From NCBI RefSeq assembly GCF_018613695.1, contig NZ_JAGGPR010000014.1, positions 39,582 to 103,581 on the forward strand: 64,000 bases of DNA, read 5' to 3'. The position numbers and the translations under genes were made by a program. Position 1 is the first letter of the stretch, and each line of letters begins with the position of its first letter. This DNA comes from Arthrobacter sp. ISL-95 (GTDB taxonomy: Bacteria; Actinomycetota; Actinomycetes; Actinomycetales; Micrococcaceae). Positions 51,497 through 59,878 of the stretch are shown here, piece after piece. Below the pieces are notes generated by a model. The model did not search any database. It saw only the letters and a program-made list of their open reading frames with translations, and was not told the origin of the DNA.

Positions 51497-51526
51497 GCGG
51501 GCCGTCTGCATCAGCGGGCGGCCCGC
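51497..51526 (+). promoter_or_regulatory. Intercistronic hairpin between binding protein and permease genes
   Basis: Arms GCGGGCCG (51497-51504) and CGGCCCGC (51519-51526) form an 8-bp perfect stem just before the DppB-type gene. It may protect the upstream mRNA so that binding protein is made in excess. Confidence 0.55.
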
Positions 51527-51536
51527 AACCACCACC

Positions 51537-52538
51537 ATGATGACTTTCATTCTTCGCCGGACCGGTTCATTGGTCCTGCTTCTCGCCGCGGTCAGCTTTA
51601 TTACCTTCACGCTTTTCCAACTCGGCCCCTCTGATCCCGCAGCCGCTGCTTGCGGTCAGGAATGCACACCCGAGCGTGTGGCCGAGGCCCGTGTTGCTTT
51701 GGGCATGGACCAGCCTTTCCTCGTCCAGTACGCCGATTACATCCGCGGGCTTTTTTCTTCGCGAATGATCGGTGCCCCGGGTGCGCAGACTCTTTGCGAA
51801 TGGCCGTGCCTCGGAAAGTCCTTCCAAACAAATGAGAACGTAGCCGACATCATCGGCCGCTCGCTTCCCTACACCTTCTCCATGGCCATCGGCGCGCTGG
51901 TGCTGTGGACCATCAGCGGCGTCGGGCTGGGCCTTCTTGCCGCCCTGCGCAAGGGCTCGCCCGTGGACAAGTTCATTGTTGGCGCAGCCTCTGTAGGTGT
52001 CTCGCTACCCATCCCCGTTACCGGTCTGTTCCTGCTGCTCCTGTTCGTCAACCAACTGCACCTGTTGCCCTTCACCACCAACGAGATCAACAGCCCCTTT
52101 GGCCCGCAGGGACCCGGGGCGTGGGTGGCCAACTACCTGCTGCCCTGGATCGCGCTGGCTGTGCTCTTCAGTGCCTCCTACATCCGCGTTACCCGAACCA
52201 ACATGATCGAGACGTTCGGCGAGGACTTCATCAGGACGGCCCGCGCCAAGGGCCTGGCACCGCGGACGGTCACCTTCAAGCACGGCGTGCGAGCCGGCAT
52301 CACACCGGTTGTGACCATGCTCGGCATGGACATCGGCCTGTTGCTGGGCGGCGCAGTCCTTACCGAGCAGATCTTCTCCGTCCCCGGCTTGGGCTTCACC
52401 GCCGTACACGCCGCCATTTCCGGCGATCTCCCCGTCACCATGGCCATCACCATGCTGGCCGCGTTCTTCGTGATCGTGGCCAACGTCGTGGTGGATCTCG
52501 CCTACGCCGCCATCGATCCCCGAGTGAGGCTCCAATGA
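51537..52538 (+). CDS. Dpp/Opp ABC transporter permease (DppB type)
   Basis: This 333-residue permease starts with the typical ILRRTGSLVLLLAAVSFITF and has six predicted helices. The EAA-like loop reads FIRTARAKGLAPRTVTFKHG near 235. A Cys-containing extracellular loop (AACGQECTPERVAEARVALG) follows helix 1 as in many DppB proteins. The stop overlaps the ATPase start by 4 bases (ATGA). Confidence 0.9.
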   Translation: MMTFILRRTGSLVLLLAAVSFITFTLFQLGPSDPAAAACGQECTPERVAEARVALGMDQPFLVQYADYIRGLFSSRMIGAPGAQTLCEWPCLGKSFQTNENVADIIGRSLPYTFSMAIGALVLWTISGVGLGLLAALRKGSPVDKFIVGAASVGVSLPIPVTGLFLLLLFVNQLHLLPFTTNEINSPFGPQGPGAWVANYLLPWIALAVLFSASYIRVTRTNMIETFGEDFIRTARAKGLAPRTVTFKHGVRAGITPVVTMLGMDIGLLLGGAVLTEQIFSVPGLGFTAVHAAISGDLPVTMAITMLAAFFVIVANVVVDLAYAAIDPRVRLQ

Positions 52539-53605
52539 CCCCGTTGAATATCAGCACCAAGAAGGCGAACGCCCCGGCTGGCGATACGGCAGGTAGCACA
52601 GCAACAGAAGCGTTCCTTGAGGTACGCGACCTCACCGTGAAGTTCCCTACGGACGACGGCGTTGTTTCCGCAGTGAACGGCATGGATTTTTCACTGGAAC
52701 GGGGTCAGACCCTTGGCATTGTGGGCGAGTCCGGTTCCGGAAAATCCGTGACCAGCCAAGCGCTGATGGGCCTGCTCAAAGGCACGTCGGCTCAGGTCAC
52801 AGGCCAAGCGATGTTCCAGGGCAAAGATCTGGTAACCCTGCCCGAGTCCGCAATGCGCCCGCTCCGTGGCCGCAACATCGGCATGATCTTCCAGGACCCC
52901 CTTTCTGCGCTGCACCCCTTCTATACGGTGGGTCACCAGATTGCCGAGGCGTACCTGGTCCACAACAAGGCGAACAAGAAGCAGGCCCGGGCTGCCGCCG
53001 TCGACATGCTGGGAAGGGTGGGTATCCCCAGTCCTAAGCAGCGCTACGACGAGTACCCGCACCACTTCTCCGGTGGCATGCGGCAGCGCGCCATGATCGC
53101 CATGGCGCTGATTTGCGAACCCGAGCTGTTGATTGCCGACGAACCAACCACTGCATTGGATGTGACGGTTCAGGCCCAGATCTTGGACCTCATGTCCGAG
53201 CTTCAAGAGGAAATTAACTCCGCTCTCATTCTGATCACCCACGACCTCGGTGTGGTGGCCGAGGTCAGCGACAACGTGCTGGTCATGTACGGCGGCCAGT
53301 GCGTTGAGTCCGGGCCCGTGGACGAAATCTTCTACGACACGCAGCACCCTTACACTTTGGGACTGCTCAATTCGATGCCTACGCTCAACAGCGCGGCGAG
53401 CAGGCTGAACCCCATACCCGGCCAGCCGCCGTCGCTCCTTGACCTGCCCAGGGGCTGCATCTTCAGCGCGCGGTGTCAGTACGCCGAACTCGCCGGCGAC
53501 GGCCTGTGCAGCAACCAGCGGCCGGAACTGCGGGTTGAGGACGGGCACGGCAAACGCTGCCATTTGAGCGGCCCGCAGATCATCACCATCCGGAATTCGC
53601 GTTAG
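52535..53605 (+). CDS. Dpp/Opp ABC transporter ATPase (DppD type)
   Basis: This 356-residue ATPase has Walker A GESGSGKSVTS near 65, signature FSGGMRQRAMIAMAL near 180, Walker B LLIADEPTTALDVTVQ and an H-loop in LILITHDLGVVAEV. The C-terminal oligopeptide-transporter extension carries the Cys-containing PRGCIFSARCQYAE and later KRCHLSG, which in the family can hold an iron-sulfur cluster. It pairs with the next gene. Confidence 0.92.
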   Translation: MTPLNISTKKANAPAGDTAGSTATEAFLEVRDLTVKFPTDDGVVSAVNGMDFSLERGQTLGIVGESGSGKSVTSQALMGLLKGTSAQVTGQAMFQGKDLVTLPESAMRPLRGRNIGMIFQDPLSALHPFYTVGHQIAEAYLVHNKANKKQARAAAVDMLGRVGIPSPKQRYDEYPHHFSGGMRQRAMIAMALICEPELLIADEPTTALDVTVQAQILDLMSELQEEINSALILITHDLGVVAEVSDNVLVMYGGQCVESGPVDEIFYDTQHPYTLGLLNSMPTLNSAASRLNPIPGQPPSLLDLPRGCIFSARCQYAELAGDGLCSNQRPELRVEDGHGKRCHLSGPQIITIRNSR

Positions 53606-53613
53606 GACCCGCC

Positions 53614-54636
53614 ATGGAACATCAGCCAATTCTCCAGATTGAAAATCTGCAGAAGCACTTCCCGCTGAAGGGCGGGCTGCTGCCGGGCGCCGCCAAGCGC
53701 TCTGTAAAAGCGGTCGACGGCGTATCGTTCAGTCTTGCTCGAGGCCAGACTTTGGGGCTCGTAGGTGAGTCCGGATGCGGCAAGTCGACCACAGGCCGCA
53801 TGGTTGCGCGCCTCATGGACCCGACGGGTGGACGAATTCGGGTGGACGGGGAGGACATCAGCGGACTCCGGGGCAAGGATCTGTACAACTTCCGGCGGAA
53901 AGTCCAGATGATTTTCCAGGATCCCTTCGCTTCGTTGAATCCGCGTCAGACGGTGGGCACGGCCATCGCGGCTCCCATGGTGGCGCAGAAGATCAACCCT
54001 CCGGGTGGACTCAAGAACCGGGTCAAGGAACTCCTGGACCATGTGGGGCTCAAGCCGGAGCACTACAACCGGTTCCCGCATGAGTTTTCCGGCGGTCAGC
54101 GTCAGCGTGTAGGTATCGCCAGGGCGATCTCCCTGAATCCTTCGGTGATTGTGTGCGACGAACCAGTATCCGCCCTGGATGTTTCGGTGCAGGCACAGGT
54201 AGTGAACCTGTTGCAGCAGATCCAGCGCGATACCGGTGTTTCCTACATTTTCATCGCCCACGATCTTTCTGTGGTCCGGCACATTTCCCATGAGGTCGCG
54301 GTGATGTACTTGGGCAAGATCGTTGAGCAGGGGCCTCGCGACGCTTTGTTCAGCGATCCCTTGCACCCGTACACCAAAGCACTGCTGTCGGCGGTGCCGC
54401 TGCCGGATCCGCGCGCTGCCCGCGAACAAGTGAAGATCCGCCTTCGCGGCGATCTGCCTTCTCCGGCCAATCCACCCAGCGGCTGCGTCTTCCGGACACG
54501 TTGCCCGTTGATCGGCACGCTTCCAGAGGAACAACGCCAACGCTGCATTGACCAGATTCCGGCGCCAGCCACGCCTGGCGCACCGGCTTGCCACCACGCA
54601 GGTCTGGCCGCAACGGCCCTGGCCGGCGTGCAATAG
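53614..54636 (+). CDS. Dpp/Opp ABC transporter ATPase (DppF type)
   Basis: This 340-residue second ATPase of the importer has Walker A GESGCGKSTTGR near 53, QMIFQDPFASLNPRQTVG (Q-loop), signature FSGGQRQRVGIARAI near 160, Walker B VIVCDEPVSALDVSVQ and IFIAHDLSVVRHI. It ends with the oligopeptide-type extension (PPSGCVFRTRCPL). An 8-base gap separates it from the DppD-type gene; GGACC before the ATG is a modest ribosome-binding site. Confidence 0.92.
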   Translation: MEHQPILQIENLQKHFPLKGGLLPGAAKRSVKAVDGVSFSLARGQTLGLVGESGCGKSTTGRMVARLMDPTGGRIRVDGEDISGLRGKDLYNFRRKVQMIFQDPFASLNPRQTVGTAIAAPMVAQKINPPGGLKNRVKELLDHVGLKPEHYNRFPHEFSGGQRQRVGIARAISLNPSVIVCDEPVSALDVSVQAQVVNLLQQIQRDTGVSYIFIAHDLSVVRHISHEVAVMYLGKIVEQGPRDALFSDPLHPYTKALLSAVPLPDPRAAREQVKIRLRGDLPSPANPPSGCVFRTRCPLIGTLPEEQRQRCIDQIPAPATPGAPACHHAGLAATALAGVQ

Positions 54637-54672
54637 AGGCCTGCAATGGTTTCACTACCAAAGGAGCAAACA

Positions 54673-55902
54673 TTGAACACCCTGATCCGCGCCGTCCGCC
54701 CTTGGGGGCAAGCGCTCAGCGACGTCACCGTTGTTGCGGGCGAAACCGGCGGCAAGATCACCAGCGTCGAGGCCCATGACCCTGCCCGGGTGGTTCCAGC
54801 CGGAGGGACCGTCGTAGAAGGCCGCGGACGCTTGCTGCTGCCATCGTTCTCGGACGTCCACGTGCACTTGGACTCCACCCGGATCGGCCTCCCTTTCCGG
54901 GAACACACCGGCGGTCCGGGCGTGTGGACCATGATGATGAACGATCGCCAAAACTGGCGCAACGCCGAGGTTCCGCTGCAGGAACGCGTGAACGACACCT
55001 TGGGCCGGATGATCGCCCGGGGTACTACTCGCGTCCGCTCCTATGCGCAAGTGGATGTGGACTGCAGGCTGGAGCGTTTCGACGCCGTTGCTGCCGCCAA
55101 GGAGAAGTTCGCCGGCCACACCTCGTTGGACATCATCGCCTTCCCTCAGGCTGGTTTGTTGCTGGAGGAGGGGACAGTGGAATTGATGGAGGAGGCGTTG
55201 AAAGCGGGCGCCAACGTAATGGGCGGCATCGATCCTTGTACGCTGGACCGTGATCCCGCGAAGCACCTGGACATCGTGTTCGGACTGGCGGAGAAGTATC
55301 AGGTTCCTATCGACATCCACCTCCACGAGCCCGGTGAGCTGGGTGTCTTCAGCACCGATTTGGTACTGGAGCGCACCCGCGCGCTCGGAATGCAGGGCAA
55401 GGTGACCATGTCCCACGCCTACCAATTGGGTAGCGTGAACGAAGCCACCACACGCAGGCTCATTGATGCTTTCGCTGAGCTCGATGTCTCTTTGGCTTCG
55501 GTTGCACCTTCTGCAGCAGGTCAACTGCCCATCCCGCTGCTCACGGAAGCCGGCGTTCGCTTGGGGATCGGCGAAGACGGTCAGCGCGACTACTGGTCCC
55601 CCTACGGCAACACGGACATGCTGGACCGGACCTGGCAGCTCGCCTTCACTCATGGTTTCCGCAAGGACGAGCTGATCGAGCACTGCCTGGCCATCGCCAC
55701 CATCGGTGGGGCGAGCATTCTTGACCCAAGCGCCACCAGGCTCAAGGACACAGCCCACCGTCCCGGCGTCGAGGTTGGCGATCCCGCAGAACTGCTTCTG
55801 GTGGACGGCGAAACCGTGGCCTCCACGGTGATGGACCGGGGAAAGGACCGCACTGTGATCCACGCCGGCAGGGTGGTGGCCGACCAGCTGGAACTCGTCT
55901 AG
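54673..55902 (+). CDS. Cytosine-deaminase-like amidohydrolase (AtzC/CodA branch)
   Basis: This protein of about 409 residues has LLPSFSDVHVHLDSTRIGLP (H-V-H metal ligands) near 58 and PIDIHLHEPGELGVF near 212 (His and catalytic Glu). Next come VTMSHAYQLGSVNE near 245 and RLGIGEDGQRDYWSPYGNTD near 297, where the late metal Asp lies. This is the cytosine deaminase/N-isopropylammelide hydrolase branch. TTG 54673 is chosen because AAGGAG (54661-54666) precedes it; ATG 54646 lacks one. It closes the ABC operon, so it probably acts on the imported compound. Confidence 0.85.
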   Translation: MNTLIRAVRPWGQALSDVTVVAGETGGKITSVEAHDPARVVPAGGTVVEGRGRLLLPSFSDVHVHLDSTRIGLPFREHTGGPGVWTMMMNDRQNWRNAEVPLQERVNDTLGRMIARGTTRVRSYAQVDVDCRLERFDAVAAAKEKFAGHTSLDIIAFPQAGLLLEEGTVELMEEALKAGANVMGGIDPCTLDRDPAKHLDIVFGLAEKYQVPIDIHLHEPGELGVFSTDLVLERTRALGMQGKVTMSHAYQLGSVNEATTRRLIDAFAELDVSLASVAPSAAGQLPIPLLTEAGVRLGIGEDGQRDYWSPYGNTDMLDRTWQLAFTHGFRKDELIEHCLAIATIGGASILDPSATRLKDTAHRPGVEVGDPAELLLVDGETVASTVMDRGKDRTVIHAGRVVADQLELV

Positions 55903-55911
55903 CGCCCGCAA

Positions 55912-55980
55912 GAAAACCGTCTTTGTTCGAACACCTCGCCGCATAGCGACAGCGTGGGTCTCGAACGAGGGCGGGTTTTC
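55912..55980. terminator. Imperfect hairpin between convergent genes
   Basis: GAAAACC (55912-55918) pairs with GGTTTTC (55974-55980), and TTCGA (55926-55930) with TCGAA (55961-55965). The A- and T-runs at the outer edges would suit a two-way terminator for the amidohydrolase and PNPOx-like genes. Confidence 0.45.
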
Positions 55981-55990
55981 GCGTTAAGTG

Positions 55991-56479
55991 TTACTCGCCT
56001 CGTGCCGTGGGCGCGTCATCCAGCGGCGACCACCACGTTACAGCGGGAGTGACCGTGAATCGGCGGCCAGTAACCTTGCTTGGAGTGATCCGAATGAACT
56101 GGTCCTTCTGCCCCGCTTCCCACGGGAACAACAGGAGGCCGATGGTATCCAGCACGTCCTCGGTCAGCTTCACCTCGGACGCCTGGCCCTTGACCACCAC
56201 GCTCCACGCCACACCTGTCTCGGCATTGACACCGTCGGCTTCGATGGCCACGGGAGTATCGCCGAGGGCCGCATGGAGCTTGGTGCCCTCGCCGGTTCGG
56301 AACACCATGGTTCCGTGGTCCACTTTGTAATTCACTGGGAAGATGTCCGGGTGGTCGTCCACCAAGACAGCAAGCCTCCCCACTGAGACACCACGGAGGA
56401 GGTCCCAACACTCGTTGGTCTCCAGAATTTCAGTAGCGGGCGGTCCTGGCTGATTCGTCCCTGATGGTGAGTTCGTCAT
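55991..56479 (-). CDS. PNPOx-like flavin-binding protein
   Basis: This 162-residue split-barrel protein shows the pyridoxamine 5'-phosphate oxidase-like pattern: ECWDLLRGVSVGRLAVLVDD near 25, PDIFPVNYKVDHGTMVFRTG near 47, then KLHAALGDTPVAIEADGVNA and GVAWSVVVKGQASEV. This subfamily usually binds FMN or F420 and reduces or senses small molecules. The start ATG at 56479 fits the family length. Confidence 0.85.
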   Translation of the reverse strand: MTNSPSGTNQPGPPATEILETNECWDLLRGVSVGRLAVLVDDHPDIFPVNYKVDHGTMVFRTGEGTKLHAALGDTPVAIEADGVNAETGVAWSVVVKGQASEVKLTEDVLDTIGLLLFPWEAGQKDQFIRITPSKVTGRRFTVTPAVTWWSPLDDAPTARGE

Positions 56480-56578
56480 ATCGCCGAGGATACGCCGCAG
56501 AGTTGCTACCCGACAGGCCCGTGCGAAGCCATCGCACGGCGGGCGCCGTCCGATTCCCCGCCGTTGAGAACAGAGGGG

Positions 56579-57847
56579 TTAGCGAACAGGAGAGGGATTG
56601 GCTGGTACCTGCTGGGGTGTTTCAGCCGATTCGACACTCACCAGCGGTCCCCGGACGGCCAGGAACCCCGCACCGGCCAGAACCACGGCTTCGGCTGCAA
56701 GCACCCAGAATGTCACTTCCCAGCCACCTGTGATGGTGTGCAGCAACCCGGCGCCCAGCGGCCCCAACGAAGCCAGAGCGAATCCGAATCCCTGGCTCAT
56801 GGCAGAGAGCCTTCCGGCGGACTGGGGTCCAGCCGATCGGATCACCACCAAGGCCATAGCCAAGCCGAAGCCCGCGCTTTGGACAATTCCGAGGACCCCA
56901 ACCATGAGGAACTGCAGCTCGGCCGGTGCTGCGAGGACTCCCAGGAGTGCCAGTGCCACCGAGAGCCCCAGGCCGGGGGCCATGATCCGAAGGATGGCGG
57001 GTCGGCCGGCCAGCACGGGTGCCAGCAAACTGGCCGGGAGCCCTGCAATGCTGAACCAGGCCAGCAAGGCGGCGGAGTCGGCCGGCGAAAGGCCCCGGGA
57101 TACCAAGTACACGGCCAGCCACGACGTGATGGCGAAGTAGAGCATGGCCTGCAGCCCGAAGAACGCGGTGACTGCCCACGCCGTGCGCTGCTTCCTGAGC
57201 GGGGTGACCACATCAGGGGCTCCGGTGATGGTGCCTGCAGTGGTGGGTGCCGCCGTCGGGCGTCCTCCGGATCGATGGATCAGGAAGGCACCGATCAGGG
57301 CGGGCACTGCCCACACGGCCAGGGCTGACGGCAGGTTGCCGCCGAATGCCTGCTCAAGTGGCTGGACCAGTCCGGCACCGAGCGCGGCGCCAAGACCGAA
57401 TCCCATGGTGCACAGGCCCGTCCACCACCCGGTCCCGCGGTTGGCTTTGACGATCTGGGGAACCAGCACGCTGGCCGTCATGATCGCGCTGCCGGCCAAG
57501 AACGTGCCGGGCAGCAAAAGTGCGGACACGGTCGCCCGAACAATCAATGCAGCAGCGAGTACCAACAAGGCAACGGCCACAGCCGGCCCGGTCCCCAGCC
57601 GTCGGGCCAGCCAAGGCCCAATCGGCCCCGAAATACCAAAAGCCAACACGGGCAGGGTCCCCAACAAGGGAAGAAGCGAAGGATCCAAACCAAACACACC
57701 CGGCACCTGGTTCATGACCCCGGCGACGGTCGTAATAGCCGGCCGAAGATTAACAGACACCACAACTAGCGCGAGCAATACCAGCCCTGTAGTGAGTCGT
57801 GATCCACGCCCCGAAGGTCGGGCATCGTCCAGGCGCAGTTCTTCCAC
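56579..57847 (-). CDS. MFS transporter (CynX/NimT type)
   Basis: This 422-residue transporter has 12 predicted helices. CynX/NimT features are VVVSVNLRPAITTVAGVMNQ in helix 1 and the following loop, LLGTLPVLAFGISGPIGPWL in helix 2, and GQ/GF-rich sequence such as SAGRLSAMSQGFGFALASLG near 360. Family members move cyanate, nitroimidazoles or other small compounds. GTG 57847 is used because GAGGAG sits six bases before it. A perfect GntR-type palindrome (57869-57880) overlaps its promoter region. Confidence 0.85.
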   Translation of the reverse strand: MEELRLDDARPSGRGSRLTTGLVLLALVVVSVNLRPAITTVAGVMNQVPGVFGLDPSLLPLLGTLPVLAFGISGPIGPWLARRLGTGPAVAVALLVLAAALIVRATVSALLLPGTFLAGSAIMTASVLVPQIVKANRGTGWWTGLCTMGFGLGAALGAGLVQPLEQAFGGNLPSALAVWAVPALIGAFLIHRSGGRPTAAPTTAGTITGAPDVVTPLRKQRTAWAVTAFFGLQAMLYFAITSWLAVYLVSRGLSPADSAALLAWFSIAGLPASLLAPVLAGRPAILRIMAPGLGLSVALALLGVLAAPAELQFLMVGVLGIVQSAGFGLAMALVVIRSAGPQSAGRLSAMSQGFGFALASLGPLGAGLLHTITGGWEVTFWVLAAEAVVLAGAGFLAVRGPLVSVESAETPQQVPANPSPVR

Positions 57848-57868
57848 GTCATTCTCCTCATAGCAACT

Positions 57869-57880
57869 TTGGTATACCAA
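57869..57880. promoter_or_regulatory. GntR-type operator TTGGTATACCAA (perfect palindrome)
   Basis: It lies 21 bases upstream of the MFS transporter start and is the best copy of the site also found before the amidohydrolase and Dpp operons. Confidence 0.7.
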
Positions 57881-57936
57881 GCAAGCCTAGGAGGAGATTG
57901 GTGGAAAGTAAACGCCGACAAACAAGCAGCATCGAT

Positions 57937-58062
57937 GTGACACGCTCTAAGCGCGATACAATTTTGGAATACCAAGAAGTGTTGGGGTGGTCTGCAATCT
58001 GCAAGAGGATTGGAGGTGATAGAGCGTCACCCCCAAACCCGAGGGACGTGATAGAGCGTCAC
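57937..58062. repeat. Short repeats around GTGATAGAGCGTCAC
   Basis: GTGATAGAGCGTCAC occurs at 58016-58030 and 58048-58062 (32 bases apart). An inverted relative, GTGACACGCTCTA, lies at 57937-57949, and a weaker GAGCGTTAC copy follows at about 58074. No gene is supported here. It may be an intergenic repeat element. Confidence 0.6.
57964..57975. promoter_or_regulatory. GntR-type operator TTGGAATACCAA
   Basis: It matches the perfect palindrome at 57869 at 11 of 12 positions, with 95 bases between the two sites. A pair could support looping control of the MFS gene. Confidence 0.55.
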
Positions 58063-58112
58063 AGGAGCGCGCCGAGCGTTACGGCCCCGCGGGCCACACC
58101 GAAAAGCCAGCC

Positions 58113-59576
58113 TTAGATAGCCTTCCCCGGGTTCAGAATCCCCTGGGGATCAAACAGCTCCTTGATCCGCCGCTGCAACTCCCGCACGGGCTCTGGCTGC
58201 TCAAGGCCGAGCCAGCGGAGCTTGTATTGCCCCACGCCGTGTTCACCTGTGATGGTGCCGCCCATGCCCAGTCCTACCCGGATGGATTCGTCCAGGGCAG
58301 TGTTGAGTCGCTGCAGGGCGTCGGCGTCGGTGGTTGGGTCTACACGGTCCATCCAGAAGGTGGGATGCAGGTTCCCGTCGCCGGCGTGGGCCACGACTTT
58401 GAGTCGTACCTGGAATCGGGCGGCCATGGCTTCGAGTTCGGCTACGAAGTCCACCAGCCGGGAGCGAGGGACTGCGATGTCTTCACCTACCCGGAATTCG
58501 TCGTCCACTTCCACGCCTCGGCTGTTGCGTCGAAGTTCCACCAACATTTCGGCTTCGGCGCTGGCTTCGGTGGTCACGGTGGCGCCGCCATCGGCGAGGA
58601 CCTGCCGGACGACGTCGGCTTCTGCAGCCGCCCCAAAACCGTCTGTCTGGATGAGCAGCAGGGACTTGCCGCGCTTTTGCAGGTCGCCGCCGTGGAGTTC
58701 GTCGAGCTGCACCAGGGTTCCGTTGTCCAGGAGTTCCATGATGGCGGGCTGTACCCTGGCCTTGCCTACGGCGAGTACCCCGGCGGCGGCGCTACGGAAA
58801 TCCCGGTAGAAGGCAGCAATGGTGTGCACCTCGCGGGGCAGGTACTTCAGGCGAACGGTCACACCCACCACGATCCCCAGTGTTCCTTCTGAGCCCACAA
58901 GCAGTGCGGTCAGGTCATAGCCGGCGACGCCTTTGAAGGTTTGGTGACCGGTGTGCATCAGCGAGCCGTCGGCCATGACGACGTCCAGCGCCAGCACGGA
59001 GTCGCGCGTTACACCGTATTTGGCGCACCGCAGTCCCCCGGCGTTCGTGGCCACGTTGCCGCCGATGGTGGATACTTTGTAACTGGCCGGGTCCGGCGCG
59101 TACATGAGCCCGTGTTCGGCGGCGGCAGCGTTCAGTTCAGCGTTGATGACGCCGGGTTCGACGACGGCCGTCTCGTCGTCGGGATTGAGGGCCAGGATGC
59201 GGTTCATCCGTTCCAAGCTCAGGACGATGCAGCCTGGGGTGGCGTGCGCACCTCCGGAGACACCGGTGCCAGCGCCCCGTGCAACGATCGGCACCTGATG
59301 GGCCGCGCAGCTGCGGACAATGCGTTGCACGTCTTCGACCGATTCGGCCCAGACCACAGCGAGCGGCAGGTTCCTCTCAAGGATTGGCCCCTGATCTGCG
59401 GAGTAAACGGTGAGGGTCTCTTGATCGCCCGCCATTTGCCCGGTATTCAGCCCGGCTTCGAGCTCCTGCAGGAAGGTGCGTTGCGCGGCTGAAGGTTGCA
59501 TGGCTTCCCCGTGGCCTGCGGCGCGTTTCTTGATGCTTTCCCCTGATGTTCCGGCAACCGCCGTTTCGTCCGACAA
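58113..59576 (-). CDS. GlcD-type FAD-linked oxidase
   Basis: This 487-residue cytoplasmic flavoprotein resembles glycolate/D-lactate oxidase subunit GlcD. The FAD_binding_4 domain shows VPIVARGAGTGVSGGAHATP near 93, TIGGNVATNAGGLRCAKYG near 160 and LLVGSEGTLGIVVGVTV near 222. The C-terminal FAD-oxidase domain has KVVAHAGDGNLHPTFWMD near 405 and ITGEHGVGQYKLRWLG near 450. TTG 59576 is used because GGAGGG precedes it at good spacing. It oxidises a 2-hydroxy acid; the exact one is unknown. Confidence 0.88.
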   Translation of the reverse strand: MSDETAVAGTSGESIKKRAAGHGEAMQPSAAQRTFLQELEAGLNTGQMAGDQETLTVYSADQGPILERNLPLAVVWAESVEDVQRIVRSCAAHQVPIVARGAGTGVSGGAHATPGCIVLSLERMNRILALNPDDETAVVEPGVINAELNAAAAEHGLMYAPDPASYKVSTIGGNVATNAGGLRCAKYGVTRDSVLALDVVMADGSLMHTGHQTFKGVAGYDLTALLVGSEGTLGIVVGVTVRLKYLPREVHTIAAFYRDFRSAAAGVLAVGKARVQPAIMELLDNGTLVQLDELHGGDLQKRGKSLLLIQTDGFGAAAEADVVRQVLADGGATVTTEASAEAEMLVELRRNSRGVEVDDEFRVGEDIAVPRSRLVDFVAELEAMAARFQVRLKVVAHAGDGNLHPTFWMDRVDPTTDADALQRLNTALDESIRVGLGMGGTITGEHGVGQYKLRWLGLEQPEPVRELQRRIKELFDPQGILNPGKAI

Positions 59577-59747
59577 GGCTTTCCCTCCACATGAGCTCCG
59601 CGGACACGCCAAACCGGCAGTCTTCGCAGTCTTTTCAGTGCCAGTCTAGTCAGCTGCGCACATCGCCGGCGCGGCACCGAATGCCCTCCAGTACGTGCGA
59701 ATGTCAGTCAGGGGAATCGCCTGGATCACGGTACTCCCATGGCCGAC

Positions 59748-59761
59748 TGCAAGCGCTTCCA
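59748..59761. promoter_or_regulatory. LacI-type operator TGCAAGCGCTTCCA
   Basis: A near-palindrome with a central GC, 118 bases upstream of the alpha-glucosidase gene. It is probably bound by the LacI protein at 61625. Confidence 0.6.
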
Positions 59762-59834
59762 GATCCAAACATGTAACCCGCGGGCGAGGATTACCAAGCC
59801 TACTTGGAAGCCGCAAAGTCAGCATCCTTAGGAC

Positions 59835-59848
59835 TGGAAACGTTTACA
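59835..59848. promoter_or_regulatory. LacI-type operator TGGAAACGTTTACA
   Basis: A near-perfect palindrome with a central CG, 31 bases before the alpha-glucosidase ATG, in position to block transcription. Confidence 0.7.
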
Positions 59849-59878
59849 CTTTGAGGAAATCTCTCCTACGATGTGTTC

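Noticed and set aside
54655..55944. 429-residue minus-strand frame opposite the cytosine-deaminase-like gene
   Set aside because: It is antisense to a gene with intact metal-site motifs and a clear operon position.
58016..58062. Possible CRISPR array
   Set aside because: Only two exact 15-base copies, one spacer-sized gap and no cas genes in the window.
57799..58116. Plus-strand frame between the MFS and GlcD genes
   Set aside because: It overlaps the MFS start and its operators, and it translates the short DNA repeats (DRASPP, DVIERH). Better explained as non-coding repeat sequence.
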